From the NCBI GenBank assembly GCA_016235775.1, contig JACRIU010000041.1, positions 1 through 48,700 on the forward strand: a DNA stretch of 48,700 bases. Reading direction: 5' to 3'. Positions 16,754 through 25,119 of this stretch are shown here, in pieces. Each line of letters starts with the position of its first letter. The stretch's first letter is position 1. Origin of the DNA: Hydrogenophilales bacterium (lineage in GTDB: Bacteria; Pseudomonadota; Gammaproteobacteria; Burkholderiales; Thiobacteraceae). The notes under the pieces were generated by a model, which ran no database searches, was not told the DNA's origin, and saw nothing but the letters and a program-made list of their open reading frames with translations. A program made the translations under genes and the position numbers.

Positions 16754-17791
16754 ATGCAACACTTCAATCAAATCGTGGACGCGGTGCAAACCAATTGCCA
16801 CATTACCGACGCCCGTCATGCGCAAGACATGACCATGTGCATCTTTTTGCTGGAAATGCGCCAGTACTATCGCTGGGAATACGATATCCCGTATGCCGAC
16901 AATCTCCCCAAGGATGATCTGGGCAACTGGCTGATCGAGCGCGAGCAATTGTGGAATACCCTCGAAGACCAAGCCTATCTCCCCGTGCCGTTGGCGGTGG
17001 GCGCATGCGATCCGTTTGAAGCGGAAACCATCAATCGGGAATTGGTCGCGCAAGGCTATGTGTATAGCGCGGGCTACGGCCGCTTTCACCGGCCGCATTT
17101 CTTTCTCGGCCGCTTGCATCGTGCCGAGCGGCGCGACGGTTTTCAAGTGCTGGTGGCCGATTGCGAATATGCGCGCGACTTGATTGCGCCGCCAGCGGCC
17201 TTGCAAGGCAACACCATCTACATCCGGCGCGAAGCGGTCAAAAGCTTCATCTGGAGTAAAGTCGAAGAGTGGAATATGCAGCAGCGCAACAACGCATTGG
17301 GACGCTCGCTTGCTTGCTACGACTTTGAGCATGCGCCGGATCAATCGCTGAGTCGCATGACGGATGCAGAAGCCGAAGCGATGATTTTGCACGAACTCGG
17401 CGAGGGCTTGGCCGGGCGCGAATATGGCGACGCGGTCTGGGGCGAGATGCTCATGACTTGCAGCCGCCACCGCCCCGAGCTGTATGCGCGCGCAGTGCGC
17501 GACAACCTGGCGGATTGCTTATCGACGCTTCCCACGCTGATCGAACGCGATGCGCAGCCCTCGCTGCATTTCTATTTCGCCAACTTCGAAGGCATGCGCA
17601 AAAAGCTGTTTCCTTTGCTGACCAGCGCTTATCAGGCCTGGGCCGAGACCGGCAATCTCGCGCCGCTGAAAGCCACCGTCGCACGCGGGCGCGAGCATTG
17701 GATTGTGACGGGCAACAAAATGATCGCGGCGCGGCGGGCGGGGGAGGCGGAAATGCGGCTGGTGGAGATCGGCGAGGGCGCGATTTTATAA
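16754..17791 (+). CDS. Conserved protein of unknown function
   Basis: A 345-residue soluble protein with no signal peptide. The opening QHFNQIVDAVQTNCHITDARHAQDMTMCIFLLEMR reminds me of proteins labelled Sfum_1244 family, which are uncharacterised; I hold that name with low confidence. Notable segments are YYRWEYDIPY, DPFEAETINRELV, YSAGYGRFHRPHFFLG and ILHELGEG, the last with an H-E pair. C15, C29 and others might bind metal. It is not obviously an enzyme of known class. It stands alone between rimO and a minus-strand gene, 46 bases after rimO. Confidence 0.75.
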   Translation: MQHFNQIVDAVQTNCHITDARHAQDMTMCIFLLEMRQYYRWEYDIPYADNLPKDDLGNWLIEREQLWNTLEDQAYLPVPLAVGACDPFEAETINRELVAQGYVYSAGYGRFHRPHFFLGRLHRAERRDGFQVLVADCEYARDLIAPPAALQGNTIYIRREAVKSFIWSKVEEWNMQQRNNALGRSLACYDFEHAPDQSLSRMTDAEAEAMILHELGEGLAGREYGDAVWGEMLMTCSRHRPELYARAVRDNLADCLSTLPTLIERDAQPSLHFYFANFEGMRKKLFPLLTSAYQAWAETGNLAPLKATVARGREHWIVTGNKMIAARRAGEAEMRLVEIGEGAIL

Positions 17792-17811
17792 AGGCGAAAA
17801 TGCTTTCACCA

Positions 17812-17833
17812 GCGCGTAGCCTACCCTCCGGGG
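17812..17833 (+). repeat. 22-base dispersed motif, identical inverted copy at 31519
   Basis: A 22-base stretch containing CGTAGCCTACCCTCCGGGG follows the unknown gene. Its exact reverse complement is at 31519-31540, inside a protein-coding gene. It is part of the repeat-filled gap 17792-17896. Confidence 0.8.
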
Positions 17834-17858
17834 TGCGGAGTTAAACCTGATTTACATC

Positions 17859-17884
17859 CTCCGTGTACTCCGCGTACTCCGTGG
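17859..17884 (-). repeat. Solo family B arm
   Basis: Exactly 26 bases, three units of CACGGAGNN (read on the minus strand), matching one arm of the paired element at 30487-30669. No partner arm is found nearby. Confidence 0.7.
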
Positions 17885-17896
17885 TGAGGCGGATTG

Positions 17897-18187
17897 CTAG
17901 CTTTGACCTTCCGGCTTATCCGACTTCGGCTTAATGAAATTCACCACCGTCGCGGTTTGCACTTCATCCACGTAATACGGTTTGGCAGCGTTCAAGCCCA
18001 ACTCATCCGCCAACTCCTTCTCACGGATCGAAATCAGCGTGAAGCATTCCTTGATGCCCTCAACCGTCTCATCCGACAAGGGGCTGAGATAGCCGCTCTT
18101 CGGCGTGACGTCTTTGATTACGCTCGCCAGCGTCTTGCGCATGGCGCGCAAGATGCGTTGTTCTTTGCTTAACGTTTCGGTGTTCAT
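17897..18187 (-). CDS. Conserved small hypothetical protein
   Basis: A 96-residue soluble protein: an N-terminal helical stretch (LSKEQRILRAMRKTLASVIKDVTP), then PLSDETVEGIKECFTLISIREKELADELG and a C-terminal charged tail. I recall similar short proteins in betaproteobacteria without known function, and find no catalytic motif. It is a single minus-strand gene between the repeat gap and a toxin-antitoxin pair. The ATG at 18187 gives the natural start. Confidence 0.65.
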   Translation of the reverse strand: MNTETLSKEQRILRAMRKTLASVIKDVTPKSGYLSPLSDETVEGIKECFTLISIREKELADELGLNAAKPYYVDEVQTATVVNFIKPKSDKPEGQS

Positions 18188-18268
18188 GGGTATTACCGCT
18201 TAAAAATGAGGAAAGGCCGCCACTCTAGCGCAAGCAGAGGGGGGCGTCTACTGCGTGCAAACTAGCAT

Positions 18269-18297
18269 TTCACCACGCAAATAAATGGGGCTATACT
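18269..18297 (+). promoter_or_regulatory. Promoter of the DUF433/DUF5615 module
   Basis: TTCACC (18269-18274) and TATACT (18292-18297) are 17 bases apart, 34 bases before the antitoxin ATG. Each hexamer is a good but imperfect match to the sigma-70 consensus. Confidence 0.5.
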
Positions 18298-18330
18298 ATT
18301 TGCCAATGTTCTTTAAGCGAGCTCGAGATC

Positions 18331-18570
18331 ATGCCACAAACTCCATCCCAGAACCTGCTTGATCGCATTACCAGCGACCCCGCCAAATGCGGCGGGAAGC
18401 CATGCATTCGTGGCATGCGAATTCGCGTGGCCGATGTGCTGGAAATGCTGGCCGCGAACCTCCCACCTGAGCAAATCCTGGCCGATTTTCCCGATCTCGA
18501 AGCCGAAGATATTCAAGCCTGCCTGCAATTCGCGGCACAGCGCGCCAGTCACGCCCGCCTCGTTGCATGA
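18331..18570 (+). CDS. DUF433 antitoxin
   Basis: A 79-residue DUF433 protein, the antitoxin class often paired with DUF5615 PIN-like toxins (VapB45 type). The signature DRITSDPAKCGGKPCIRGMRIRVADVLEMLA is complete, followed by LPPEQILADFPDLEAEDIQACLQFAA. It has a winged or helical DNA-binding fold and should autoregulate the pair. The last bases overlap the toxin start (ATGA at 18567-18570). A predicted promoter lies 34 bases upstream. Confidence 0.9.
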   Translation: MPQTPSQNLLDRITSDPAKCGGKPCIRGMRIRVADVLEMLAANLPPEQILADFPDLEAEDIQACLQFAAQRASHARLVA

Positions 18571-18905
18571 AGTTTTGGCTGGACGCACAGCTCCCGCCTT
18601 CGCTTGCCGTATGGTTAGCCGAAACATTTAGTGTTGAAGCGGCAGCGCTACGCGACATCGGACTGCGTGACGCAAGTGACCAGGAAATTTTCTACGCCGC
18701 GCGTCAAGCTGGGGCGGTTGTCATGACCAAAGACAGTGATTTTGCTGAACTGGTTTACCGCCTTGGTGCGCCACCCAAGATCGTATGGATTACCTGCGGC
18801 AATGCTTCTAATCCACACATGAAACAGTTGCTTGACGCCACATTCCACGATGCGATCCAGTTGCTGGAAGCCGGGGAGACGATAGTGGAAATCACAGAAA
18901 AATGA
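18567..18905 (+). CDS. DUF5615 PIN-like toxin
   Basis: A 112-residue DUF5615 protein, a reduced PIN-domain family believed to act as a ribonuclease toxin. The PIN acidic residues are visible: FWLDAQLPPSL (D5), SDQEIFYAARQAG, and VVMTKDSDFAEL. The ending GETIVEITEK is normal for the family. It is coupled to the DUF433 antitoxin by a four-base overlap and ends in a gap (18906-19012) without features. Confidence 0.9.
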   Translation: MKFWLDAQLPPSLAVWLAETFSVEAAALRDIGLRDASDQEIFYAARQAGAVVMTKDSDFAELVYRLGAPPKIVWITCGNASNPHMKQLLDATFHDAIQLLEAGETIVEITEK

Positions 18906-19012
18906 ATGTGCGAAAAGCAATTTTCCAAGCTTAACATCCCAATTTTTTCACTTCCCATCAGTTCCGCAATAGCCCATTCTCCTTCTATATGGGTGTAGAG
19001 AGGCGGAGTAAC

Positions 19013-19222
19013 TTAGTTGAGCACTTCAAAGCCGGCGCCGCGGATGGCCTCGCGGAATTGATCGGCCTTTGCCTGGCTCGCGTCATAGCCGATATCGACT
19101 TTGCCGGTTTCCAATACGATCTCGACGTTGGCGACGCCGGCAATCGGCGCGAGCACGCGTTTGACGCTATTGACGCAGCCCATGCAGGTCATGCCTTTTA
19201 CATTCAGGGTAAGGGTTTCCAT
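19013..19222 (-). CDS. Heavy-metal-associated (CopZ-like) copper chaperone
   Basis: A 69-residue single HMA domain, the size of CopZ. It has VKGMTCMGCVNSVKRVLAPIAGVANVEIVLETGKVDIGYD with the C-x2-C copper site at residues 13-16. It would carry Cu(I) to the ATPase encoded immediately upstream on the same strand. The start has GGAGAG upstream. A 15-base-arm hairpin lies between the two genes and may set relative expression. Confidence 0.88.
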   Translation of the reverse strand: METLTLNVKGMTCMGCVNSVKRVLAPIAGVANVEIVLETGKVDIGYDASQAKADQFREAIRGAGFEVLN

Positions 19223-19249
19223 TTAGCTCTCCGTGAGGTGTGAGGGGAT

Positions 19250-19291
19250 AGGCGTGAGGGGTTATGGTTTTACACCTAACCCCTCACGCCT
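19250..19291. repeat. AGGCGTGAGGGGTTA inverted repeat; forms the end of copA
   Basis: Perfect 15-base arms at 19250-19264 and 19277-19291 surround a 12-base loop. On the minus strand the repeat begins in the copA stop codon and supplies its last codons. A third related stretch is at 19233-19247, and a diverged one is at 35149-35163 inside lolD. It may act as an attenuator between copA and the chaperone. Confidence 0.75.
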
Positions 19292-21683
19292 AACGCCTAT
19301 CTCCAACGGGTTTCCAACGTTTCAACAATAATGCATTGCTTACCACCGACACCGAGCTCATGGCCATGGCCGCGCCGGCGATCACCGGGTTCAGCATGCC
19401 CAATGCGGCAAGGGGAATGCCCAGTACGTTGTAGATGAAAGCGAAGAACAGGTTCTGGCGGATCTTGCCGAGCGTCGCGCGCGAAAGCGAGATGGCGTCC
19501 GCCACGCTCATCAGGCTGTTGCGCATTAAGGTCACATCCGCCGCCTCGATGGCGATATCCGAGCCGCTGCTGATGGCGAAGCCGACATCCGCCGCCGATA
19601 GCGCCGGGGCATCGTTGATGCCGTCGCCCGCCATGCCCACCACTTTGCCTTGTGCTTTTTGTCGCGCTACTTCCTGGGCCTTGTCTTGCGGCATGACTTC
19701 GGCGACGAAGCGATCGACGCCCGCTTGCCCGGCGATGGCTTTCGCCGTCTGCGGGTTGTCGCCGGTCAGCATCACCACTTCGATCTGCATTTTCTGCAAT
19801 TGGCGCACGGCGGCGGCGGAATCGTCGCGCAAGCGGTCGGCAATGGCGATCAGCCCCATGAAGCGCTGTGCGGTGCCGATGCCGATCACTGTCTTGCCTT
19901 GATCGAGCAAGGCGCGCGTATCGGTGTCAGCAAGCGGCACGTTCGATGCGGCAAGGAAACTCAGCGAGCCGAGATAGACTTGTTCGTTATCGATGGTGGC
20001 CGAAACGCCTTTTCCGGCAACGGTGGTGAAATGGCTCATCGCGCTTGGGATCACACCCAGGGACTTGGCATGGTTGAGTATCGCAGTGGCCAAGGGGTGC
20101 TGCGACCCTTGTTCGAGCGCCGCCGCGACTGAGAGCATATCTTGGGCTGAGTGATTGCCCGCCGGTATCACATCGGAGACCGTGGGCTTCCCCTCGGTCA
20201 GCGTGCCGGTTTTATCCACGATCAGCGTGGTGATTTTGTGCGCTTGTTCCAGCGCGCGCGCATCGCGTACCAGGATGCCGGTTTGCGCGCCGCGACCGGT
20301 TCCGACCATGATCGCCGTCGGCGTGGCGAGCCCCAAGGCGCAAGGGCAAGCGATGACCAGCACCGCCACCGAGTTGATGAGTGCGGCGGATAGATCGCCC
20401 CCTAGCCACCACCAGAGCACGAACGTAAGCAGCGCAATCCCCACCACGATGGGCACGAAGATGCCGGAGATGACATCGGCCAGGCGTTGGATCGGCGCCT
20501 TCGAGCCTTGCGCATCCTCCACCAGGCGCACGATGTGGGCGAGCTGCGTTGCGCTGCCTACGCCGGTGGCGCGCAGCTTCAGCATGCCGTCGAGATTTTG
20601 CGTGGCGGCATAGGTGCGCTCACCGGGGCCTTTGTGTCGGGGCATGCTTTCGCCGGTGAGCATGGCTTCATTCACGCTGGAAGCGCCCTCGATTACTTCG
20701 CCATCGACGGGAATATTTTCACCCGCGCGCACGATGCAGATGTCGCCGGCTTGAAGTTGCTCGATGGGGATATCCAGCTGCTGGCCATCGCGTTCGACGC
20801 GCGCCGTGCGCGGTTGCAGTTTGAGCAGCGCTTCGATGGCGGCCGAAGTCTTGCCCTTGGCGCGTGCTTCCAGCAGCTTGCCGAGTAGCACCAAGGTGAT
20901 GACGGCGCTGGAAGCCTCGAAGTAAACATGCTGCTCGTGCATCCCCAGCAATGTCACGACCAAGCTCAGGAGATAAGCCATGGTGGTGCCCAGCGATACC
21001 AGCACGTCCATATTCGCGCCGCCGCCGCGCAAGGCGTGATATGCGCCGATATAGAAACGCTTGCCGATCCAGAATTGCACCGGCGTGGCCAAGGCCAATT
21101 GCAGCCAGCGCGGCAGCCAGTCTTGATGCTCACCGCTTACCATGCCGCCCATTTGCGCCAGCAAGGGCAGGGTAAGCAAGGCAGAAATCCAAAACAGGCG
21201 GAATTCCTTTTGATAGTTCACCAGCTTGCGTGCGCGCTCGGCCTCGCGATCTTGCGCCACCAACTCGTGAGCTTGGTAACCTGTCTTGCGCACGGCGTCG
21301 ATGACTTGGGCGATGGTGATCTTGCCGGGCTGATAGCGTACCGCTGCTTGTTCGGTGGCGAAGTTCACACTGGCGGAAACCCCCGGCAGGAGATTGAGCG
21401 CCTTTTCAATGCGGGTGGCGCAAGCGGCGCAGGTCATGCCTTCCAAAGCGAGCGAGACATGCTGCTCGGGGACTTGGTAGCCCGCTCGCTCGATCATCGA
21501 CACGATTTGTTCGGGCGTGGTTTGCGCGGGGTCGTAATCGACGCGCGCCTTTTCCGCAGCGAGGTTGATGGCTGCGGTGATGCCGGGTTGCTGATTGAGG
21601 CTGCGCTCGATACGCGCGGCGCACGCCGTGCAGGTCATGCCGCCGATGGGTAGATCGATGCGCAGGAGGTTGATGGCTTGCAT
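19290..21683 (-). CDS. copA: Copper-exporting P1B-type ATPase
   Basis: A 797-residue Cu(I)-exporting P-type ATPase of the inner membrane. There are two N-terminal HMA domains (GMTCTACAARIE about residue 15, GMTCAACATRIE about residue 82), then transmembrane helices. The ion-binding CPC is in VIACPCALGLATP (about 446), the phosphorylation site in DKTGTLTEGKP (about 489), a P-domain HPLA histidine, and GDGINDAPALSAADVG (about 687). The C-terminal helices include YNVLGIPLAALGML. The ending GDRR and stop are coded by a dispersed repeat. The chaperone gene follows. Copper-responsive control is expected but no CueR site was identified. Confidence 0.94.
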   Translation of the reverse strand: MQAINLLRIDLPIGGMTCTACAARIERSLNQQPGITAAINLAAEKARVDYDPAQTTPEQIVSMIERAGYQVPEQHVSLALEGMTCAACATRIEKALNLLPGVSASVNFATEQAAVRYQPGKITIAQVIDAVRKTGYQAHELVAQDREAERARKLVNYQKEFRLFWISALLTLPLLAQMGGMVSGEHQDWLPRWLQLALATPVQFWIGKRFYIGAYHALRGGGANMDVLVSLGTTMAYLLSLVVTLLGMHEQHVYFEASSAVITLVLLGKLLEARAKGKTSAAIEALLKLQPRTARVERDGQQLDIPIEQLQAGDICIVRAGENIPVDGEVIEGASSVNEAMLTGESMPRHKGPGERTYAATQNLDGMLKLRATGVGSATQLAHIVRLVEDAQGSKAPIQRLADVISGIFVPIVVGIALLTFVLWWWLGGDLSAALINSVAVLVIACPCALGLATPTAIMVGTGRGAQTGILVRDARALEQAHKITTLIVDKTGTLTEGKPTVSDVIPAGNHSAQDMLSVAAALEQGSQHPLATAILNHAKSLGVIPSAMSHFTTVAGKGVSATIDNEQVYLGSLSFLAASNVPLADTDTRALLDQGKTVIGIGTAQRFMGLIAIADRLRDDSAAAVRQLQKMQIEVVMLTGDNPQTAKAIAGQAGVDRFVAEVMPQDKAQEVARQKAQGKVVGMAGDGINDAPALSAADVGFAISSGSDIAIEAADVTLMRNSLMSVADAISLSRATLGKIRQNLFFAFIYNVLGIPLAALGMLNPVIAGAAMAMSSVSVVSNALLLKRWKPVGDRR

Positions 21684-21707
21684 GGTAAATTCGTTACTGA
21701 TTTATTT

Positions 21708-21813
21708 AACCACGAATGAACACGAATACACACGAATAAAAAACCAAATGCAGTGTTGCGACTATATGTTTGGTCTTGGCCGCTTCGTGTTTATTAGTGT
21801 TCATTCGTGGTTT
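21708..21813. repeat. Family C hairpin repeat, second copy
   Basis: AACCACGAATGAACACGAAT at the left and its imperfect complement ending GTGGTTT at the right make arms of three 10-base units around a loop of about 40 bases. The loop sequence differs from the copy at 9904. It lies just upstream of copA on the minus strand. Confidence 0.8.
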
Positions 21814-21914
21814 CAGCCCGCTTTTAACAGGCCATGCTACGCCAAAAGAAACTGCCCGGTCATCTACCCGCGTGGGGTAGTGGGGCCGGGCAGGGTGAAT
21901 GCGCTAAATCGGCG

Positions 21915-22526
21915 TTATTGGCGCACGATGCCGCCGTTCTCGATTTTCACCTTCTCGCCGATCGCCAGGCCGGGATCGGTGTTTTGGTGAAAGACGCGAT
22001 CGGCGCCGTCATTCATGCGCACCGTGATCTTGTAGCTTTGGGTTTTCTTCATGGATTTTTCGACTTGGTGTCCGGCATACGCGCCGCCCGCCACACCGGC
22101 CACAGTCGCCACGGTATTGCCTTTGCCCTTGCCGATTTGATTGCCGAGCAAGCCGCCCGCCACGCCGCCGGCGACAGCGCCGAGGCCGGTACCTTCGCCT
22201 TCTTTGGTAATCAGGTTAACCGAATGCACCACGCCGCAATTATCGCAGGTGGCGGCGCTGCTTGTGCGGGGCGTGGTTTCAGAGGATGCGATTTTTACTG
22301 AATTGGATTTTGATTGCTTGGTCTTATCGGTGTGCTTTTCATCAGCCGATTTATTTTTATCAGCAGTCTGCTCGCTGACGAGTTTCGCCTGCTCGGCGCT
22401 TCCTTCTTCGGTGTGCGCCTTGGGCAGCCAGCCCATGATGGCCGCCGTGCCGACCAAGGCAAAAATGGTGACCGCGATGGCGCTGATGATGACGATGGGG
22501 TGGGTACGCAGGGTGCCGCTAGTCAT
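21915..22526 (-). CDS. Glycine-zipper 2TM-domain envelope protein
   Basis: A 203-residue envelope protein with an N-terminal membrane anchor (HPIVIISAIAVTIFALVGTAAIMGWL), a charged linker rich in Lys, Ser and Thr, a CDNCGVV pair of cysteines, and the glycine-zipper 2TM domain GTGLGAVAGGVAGGLLGNQIGKGKGNTVATVAGVAGGAYAGHQVE (about 110-155). The end, YKITVRMNDGADRVFHQ and IGEKVKIENGGIV, is a small beta region often found after this domain. SlyB/17-kDa-antigen relatives insert in the outer membrane; here the uncleaved helix suggests inner-membrane anchoring. AGAGGAG precedes the ATG. Confidence 0.85.
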   Translation of the reverse strand: MTSGTLRTHPIVIISAIAVTIFALVGTAAIMGWLPKAHTEEGSAEQAKLVSEQTADKNKSADEKHTDKTKQSKSNSVKIASSETTPRTSSAATCDNCGVVHSVNLITKEGEGTGLGAVAGGVAGGLLGNQIGKGKGNTVATVAGVAGGAYAGHQVEKSMKKTQSYKITVRMNDGADRVFHQNTDPGLAIGEKVKIENGGIVRQ

Positions 22527-22718
22527 GATTTTCTCCTCTTTTTAAATGTCGGTCTCAGACATAAACGCCCAGACAATTTAATCGTTTACCTCAGCATCCA
22601 GCGTTAACAAATTGTAATTTATGGCAAAAAATTGTTCATAAAAAAGGGTTAAAGAAACACGCTCACCACCCCGTTAATTTCTAAATGTTTTTTTCTTATT
22701 CAATAAAGGGAGAGAAAA

Positions 22719-22850
22719 ATGAAGACGAATGTCGTGACTAAATTGATCTGGTTTGCCGCTTGCGCCGCCGTATTGTTCTCCGCGGAAAATGCGGTGCGTG
22801 CGGATGAACCAGTTGCACACCATGCAAGCGCTCAGCAGGCTGGGCGCTAA
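22719..22850 (+). CDS. 43-residue exported peptide
   Basis: A short gene: ATG at 22719, AAGGGAGAG six bases upstream, stop TAA at 22848. The first 28 residues (KTNVVTKLIWFAACAAVLFSA... ending VRA) form a clear signal peptide. The predicted mature part is 15 residues, DEPVAHHASAQQAGR, with two adjacent histidines. It sits beyond an AT-rich divergent region (22527-22718) and ends eight bases from the lysS stop on the other strand. I know no homologue. The strong binding site and signal peptide make it a plausible real small protein. Confidence 0.55.
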   Translation: MKTNVVTKLIWFAACAAVLFSAENAVRADEPVAHHASAQQAGR

Positions 22851-22857
22851 GATCGCC

Positions 22858-24360
22858 TCAACTCTCCGGCCGCATATGCGGGAATAGAATCACATCCCGG
22901 ATATTCGCGCTATCGGTCAGCAGCATCACAAAGCGATCAATGCCGATGCCCTCGCCCGCGGTGGGGGGCAAGCCGTATTCCAGGGCGCGGATGTAATCGG
23001 CGTCGTAGTGCATGGCTTCCTTATCACCCGCTTCTTTCTGCCGCACTTGCTCCATGAAGCGTTCCGCTTGATCTTCCGCATCGTTTAACTCGGAGAAGCC
23101 ATTCGCCAGCTCGCGCCCGGCGATGAACAGCTCGAAGCGTTCGGTGATTTCCGGGTGCTTATCGCTGCGCCGCGCGAGCGGCGAGGTTTCGGCCGGGTAG
23201 TCGACGATGAAGGTGGGGTCGAACAGCAGGTGCTCGGTGGTTTCCTCGAACAAGGTGGTTTGCAGCCCGCCGATGCCGTCGCCTTTGCGGTATTCGAACT
23301 TGTGCTGCTCGAAATAATTGATCAGAAACTTCGGATCATTGACTTGCGCCAGGCTGAATTCCGGATGGTAATGCAGCACCGCCTGCACCATGCTCATGCG
23401 TGCGAAGGGTTTGGCGAAATCGATGACGCGTCCTTGGTAGCTGATCGTAGTGGCGCCGAGCACCTCCTGGCAAATGTAGCTGAACATCTGCTCGGTCAGC
23501 GCCATGAGGTAATGGTAATCGCGATACGCCACATAGAATTCGAGCATGGTGAATTCGGGGTTGTGCCGCGGCGAAATGCCCTCGTTGCGGAAATTGCGAT
23601 TGATCTCGAACACCTTCTCGAACCCGCCCACCACCAGGCGTTTCAAATACAGCTCGGGCGCGATGCGCAGAAAAAGCTGCATATCCAGCGCGTTGTGGTG
23701 CGTCTCGAACGGTCGCGCCGCCGCGCCGCCGGGAATCGGATGCATCATCGGCGTTTCCACTTCCAGGAAGCGCCGGCCCATCAGAAAGCTGCGAAACGCC
23801 TGCATGATTTTAGAGCGCCGCACGAAGGTGAGCTTGGTCTCGTCGTTCATCATGAGATCGACATAACGCTGGCGATATTTCACTTCCTGATCGGTGAGGC
23901 CATGCCACTTGTCAGGTAGCGGGCGCAGCGCTTTGGTGAGCAGCCGGATTGAGGTGGCGCGCACCGAGAGTTCACCCTTATTGGTTTTGAACATGGTGCC
24001 GCGCACGCCGATGATATCGCCCAAGTCGAAATGTTTGAACGCCTCGTGCGCCGCCGCACCCGTGTGGTCGTCGGTGATATACACCTGCAGGCGGCCGCTC
24101 ATATCTTGCAGCGTGGCGAAGCTGGCTTTGCCCATGAGCCGTTTCAACATCATGCGTCCGGCCACCACCACGGCGATGTTTTTCGCTTCCAGCTCTTCCT
24201 TCGGCAGGTCTTCGTACTGCTCGTGCAGCACTTCCGCTAAATGTTCGCGCTGGAAATCGTTGGGGAAGGGAATGCCATTCTCGCGCAGCGTCTTCAGTTT
24301 GGCGCGGCGCTCGGCGATGATTTGGTTTTCGTCTTGGGGTTGATCGTGCGTGTCGGTCAT
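22858..24360 (-). CDS. lysS: Lysyl-tRNA synthetase, class II
   Basis: The 500-residue enzyme charges tRNA-Lys. It has the N-terminal OB-fold anticodon domain ([32 protein letters not shown], about residues 65-97), motif 2 in [20 protein letters not shown], and motif 3 in [31 protein letters not shown]. Length and ending are normal. In many proteobacteria prfB sits directly upstream; here a Phd/PIN toxin-antitoxin pair lies between the two genes on the same strand, eight bases before the lysS start. Confidence 0.96.
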   Translation of the reverse strand: MTDTHDQPQDENQIIAERRAKLKTLRENGIPFPNDFQREHLAEVLHEQYEDLPKEELEAKNIAVVVAGRMMLKRLMGKASFATLQDMSGRLQVYITDDHTGAAAHEAFKHFDLGDIIGVRGTMFKTNKGELSVRATSIRLLTKALRPLPDKWHGLTDQEVKYRQRYVDLMMNDETKLTFVRRSKIMQAFRSFLMGRRFLEVETPMMHPIPGGAAARPFETHHNALDMQLFLRIAPELYLKRLVVGGFEKVFEINRNFRNEGISPRHNPEFTMLEFYVAYRDYHYLMALTEQMFSYICQEVLGATTISYQGRVIDFAKPFARMSMVQAVLHYHPEFSLAQVNDPKFLINYFEQHKFEYRKGDGIGGLQTTLFEETTEHLLFDPTFIVDYPAETSPLARRSDKHPEITERFELFIAGRELANGFSELNDAEDQAERFMEQVRQKEAGDKEAMHYDADYIRALEYGLPPTAGEGIGIDRFVMLLTDSANIRDVILFPHMRPES

Positions 24361-24368
24361 GGGATGGC

Positions 24369-24812
24369 TCAGCTAAAAAAAGTGGTGGTATGCAGACCAA
24401 GCTGGTTCGCCGCTTGGGCCATGATTTTATCGGCAGTGGCAATCGATGCTGCCTGTGCGGATTGAGCGGCGGCAAGATGCAGCGCATCCAGCGTGCGCAA
24501 TGCGAGTGGCGTCACGGATGTCAACAGATAGGTTGCTTGCGCATAGAGTCCTTCATGTAGCGCATGCACCCGATAGGCGCCGCTCGCTAAGTGGCGCGCA
24601 AATTCCGCCAGTGCCATTTGATGATACGCGTTGTCAAACGCGCCGTTGCGTAATCTGCGGTTCATCGCGCAGTGCCACTCCAGGATGCTCAGGCTGCTGA
24701 TTAAAGGCGGGTTGAGGCTGTCGATGAATTTTTCGGCTTCTTCCGACAGTGCTTCAGCAACATACAGTTTGACCAGCACGCTGGTATCAACATAACAATC
24801 AGTCGCGGGCAT
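24369..24812 (-). CDS. PIN-domain (VapC-type) toxin
   Basis: A 147-residue PIN-domain ribonuclease toxin. The acidic site is complete: [11 protein letters not shown] (D8), [11 protein letters not shown] (E), [12 protein letters not shown] (D) and [13 protein letters not shown] (D). It overlaps the antitoxin gene upstream by 14 bases. The pair separates prfB from lysS. In the VapC group the target is usually tRNA or rRNA; the specific target is unknown here. Confidence 0.9.
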   Translation of the reverse strand: MPATDCYVDTSVLVKLYVAEALSEEAEKFIDSLNPPLISSLSILEWHCAMNRRLRNGAFDNAYHQMALAEFARHLASGAYRVHALHEGLYAQATYLLTSVTPLALRTLDALHLAAAQSAQAASIATADKIMAQAANQLGLHTTTFFS

Positions 24813-25038
24813 CGCGATCTTCTCGAATCAACACTTCACTGCCGATTGTTTGGCGGGGCATTTTATCCCGCAGCCATTTGAGCGATGGCAGGTGTAGCGT
24901 GCCACTTTCCTGCGCAATGGGTAGTACCCGCGCAATGGGCTTTCCATGGCGCGTCAGGATCACTTCGCCTTCTTTTGCCAATAGCTCGTCCAAATGTGCA
25001 AGTTCCTGGCGAATTTCACGAATATTAAGATTTTTCAT
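24799..25038 (-). CDS. Phd/YefM-type antitoxin
   Basis: A 79-residue antitoxin of the Phd/YefM class. KNLNIREIRQELAHLDELLAKEGEVILTRHGKPIARVLPI is the DNA-binding and dimerisation domain; the C-terminal stretch [30 protein letters not shown] is the toxin-binding tail. The ATG at 25038 gives the normal N-terminus; an in-frame upstream start at 25080 adds 14 unrelated residues. It is paired with the PIN toxin, not with a Doc or YoeB toxin. Confidence 0.87.
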   Translation of the reverse strand: MKNLNIREIRQELAHLDELLAKEGEVILTRHGKPIARVLPIAQESGTLHLPSLKWLRDKMPRQTIGSEVLIREDRDARD

Positions 25039-25119
25039 AGAGTTATCTTTGTCCGTGCAACATTTAAAGTATTGTGTCACAAACCATATTGCCAGGCAAT
25101 AAATCGTACAAAGAACCGC

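Noticed and set aside
23155-23919. Long plus-strand frame across lysS (254 codons)
   Set aside because: Antisense shadow of lysS; no binding site or recognisable domain.
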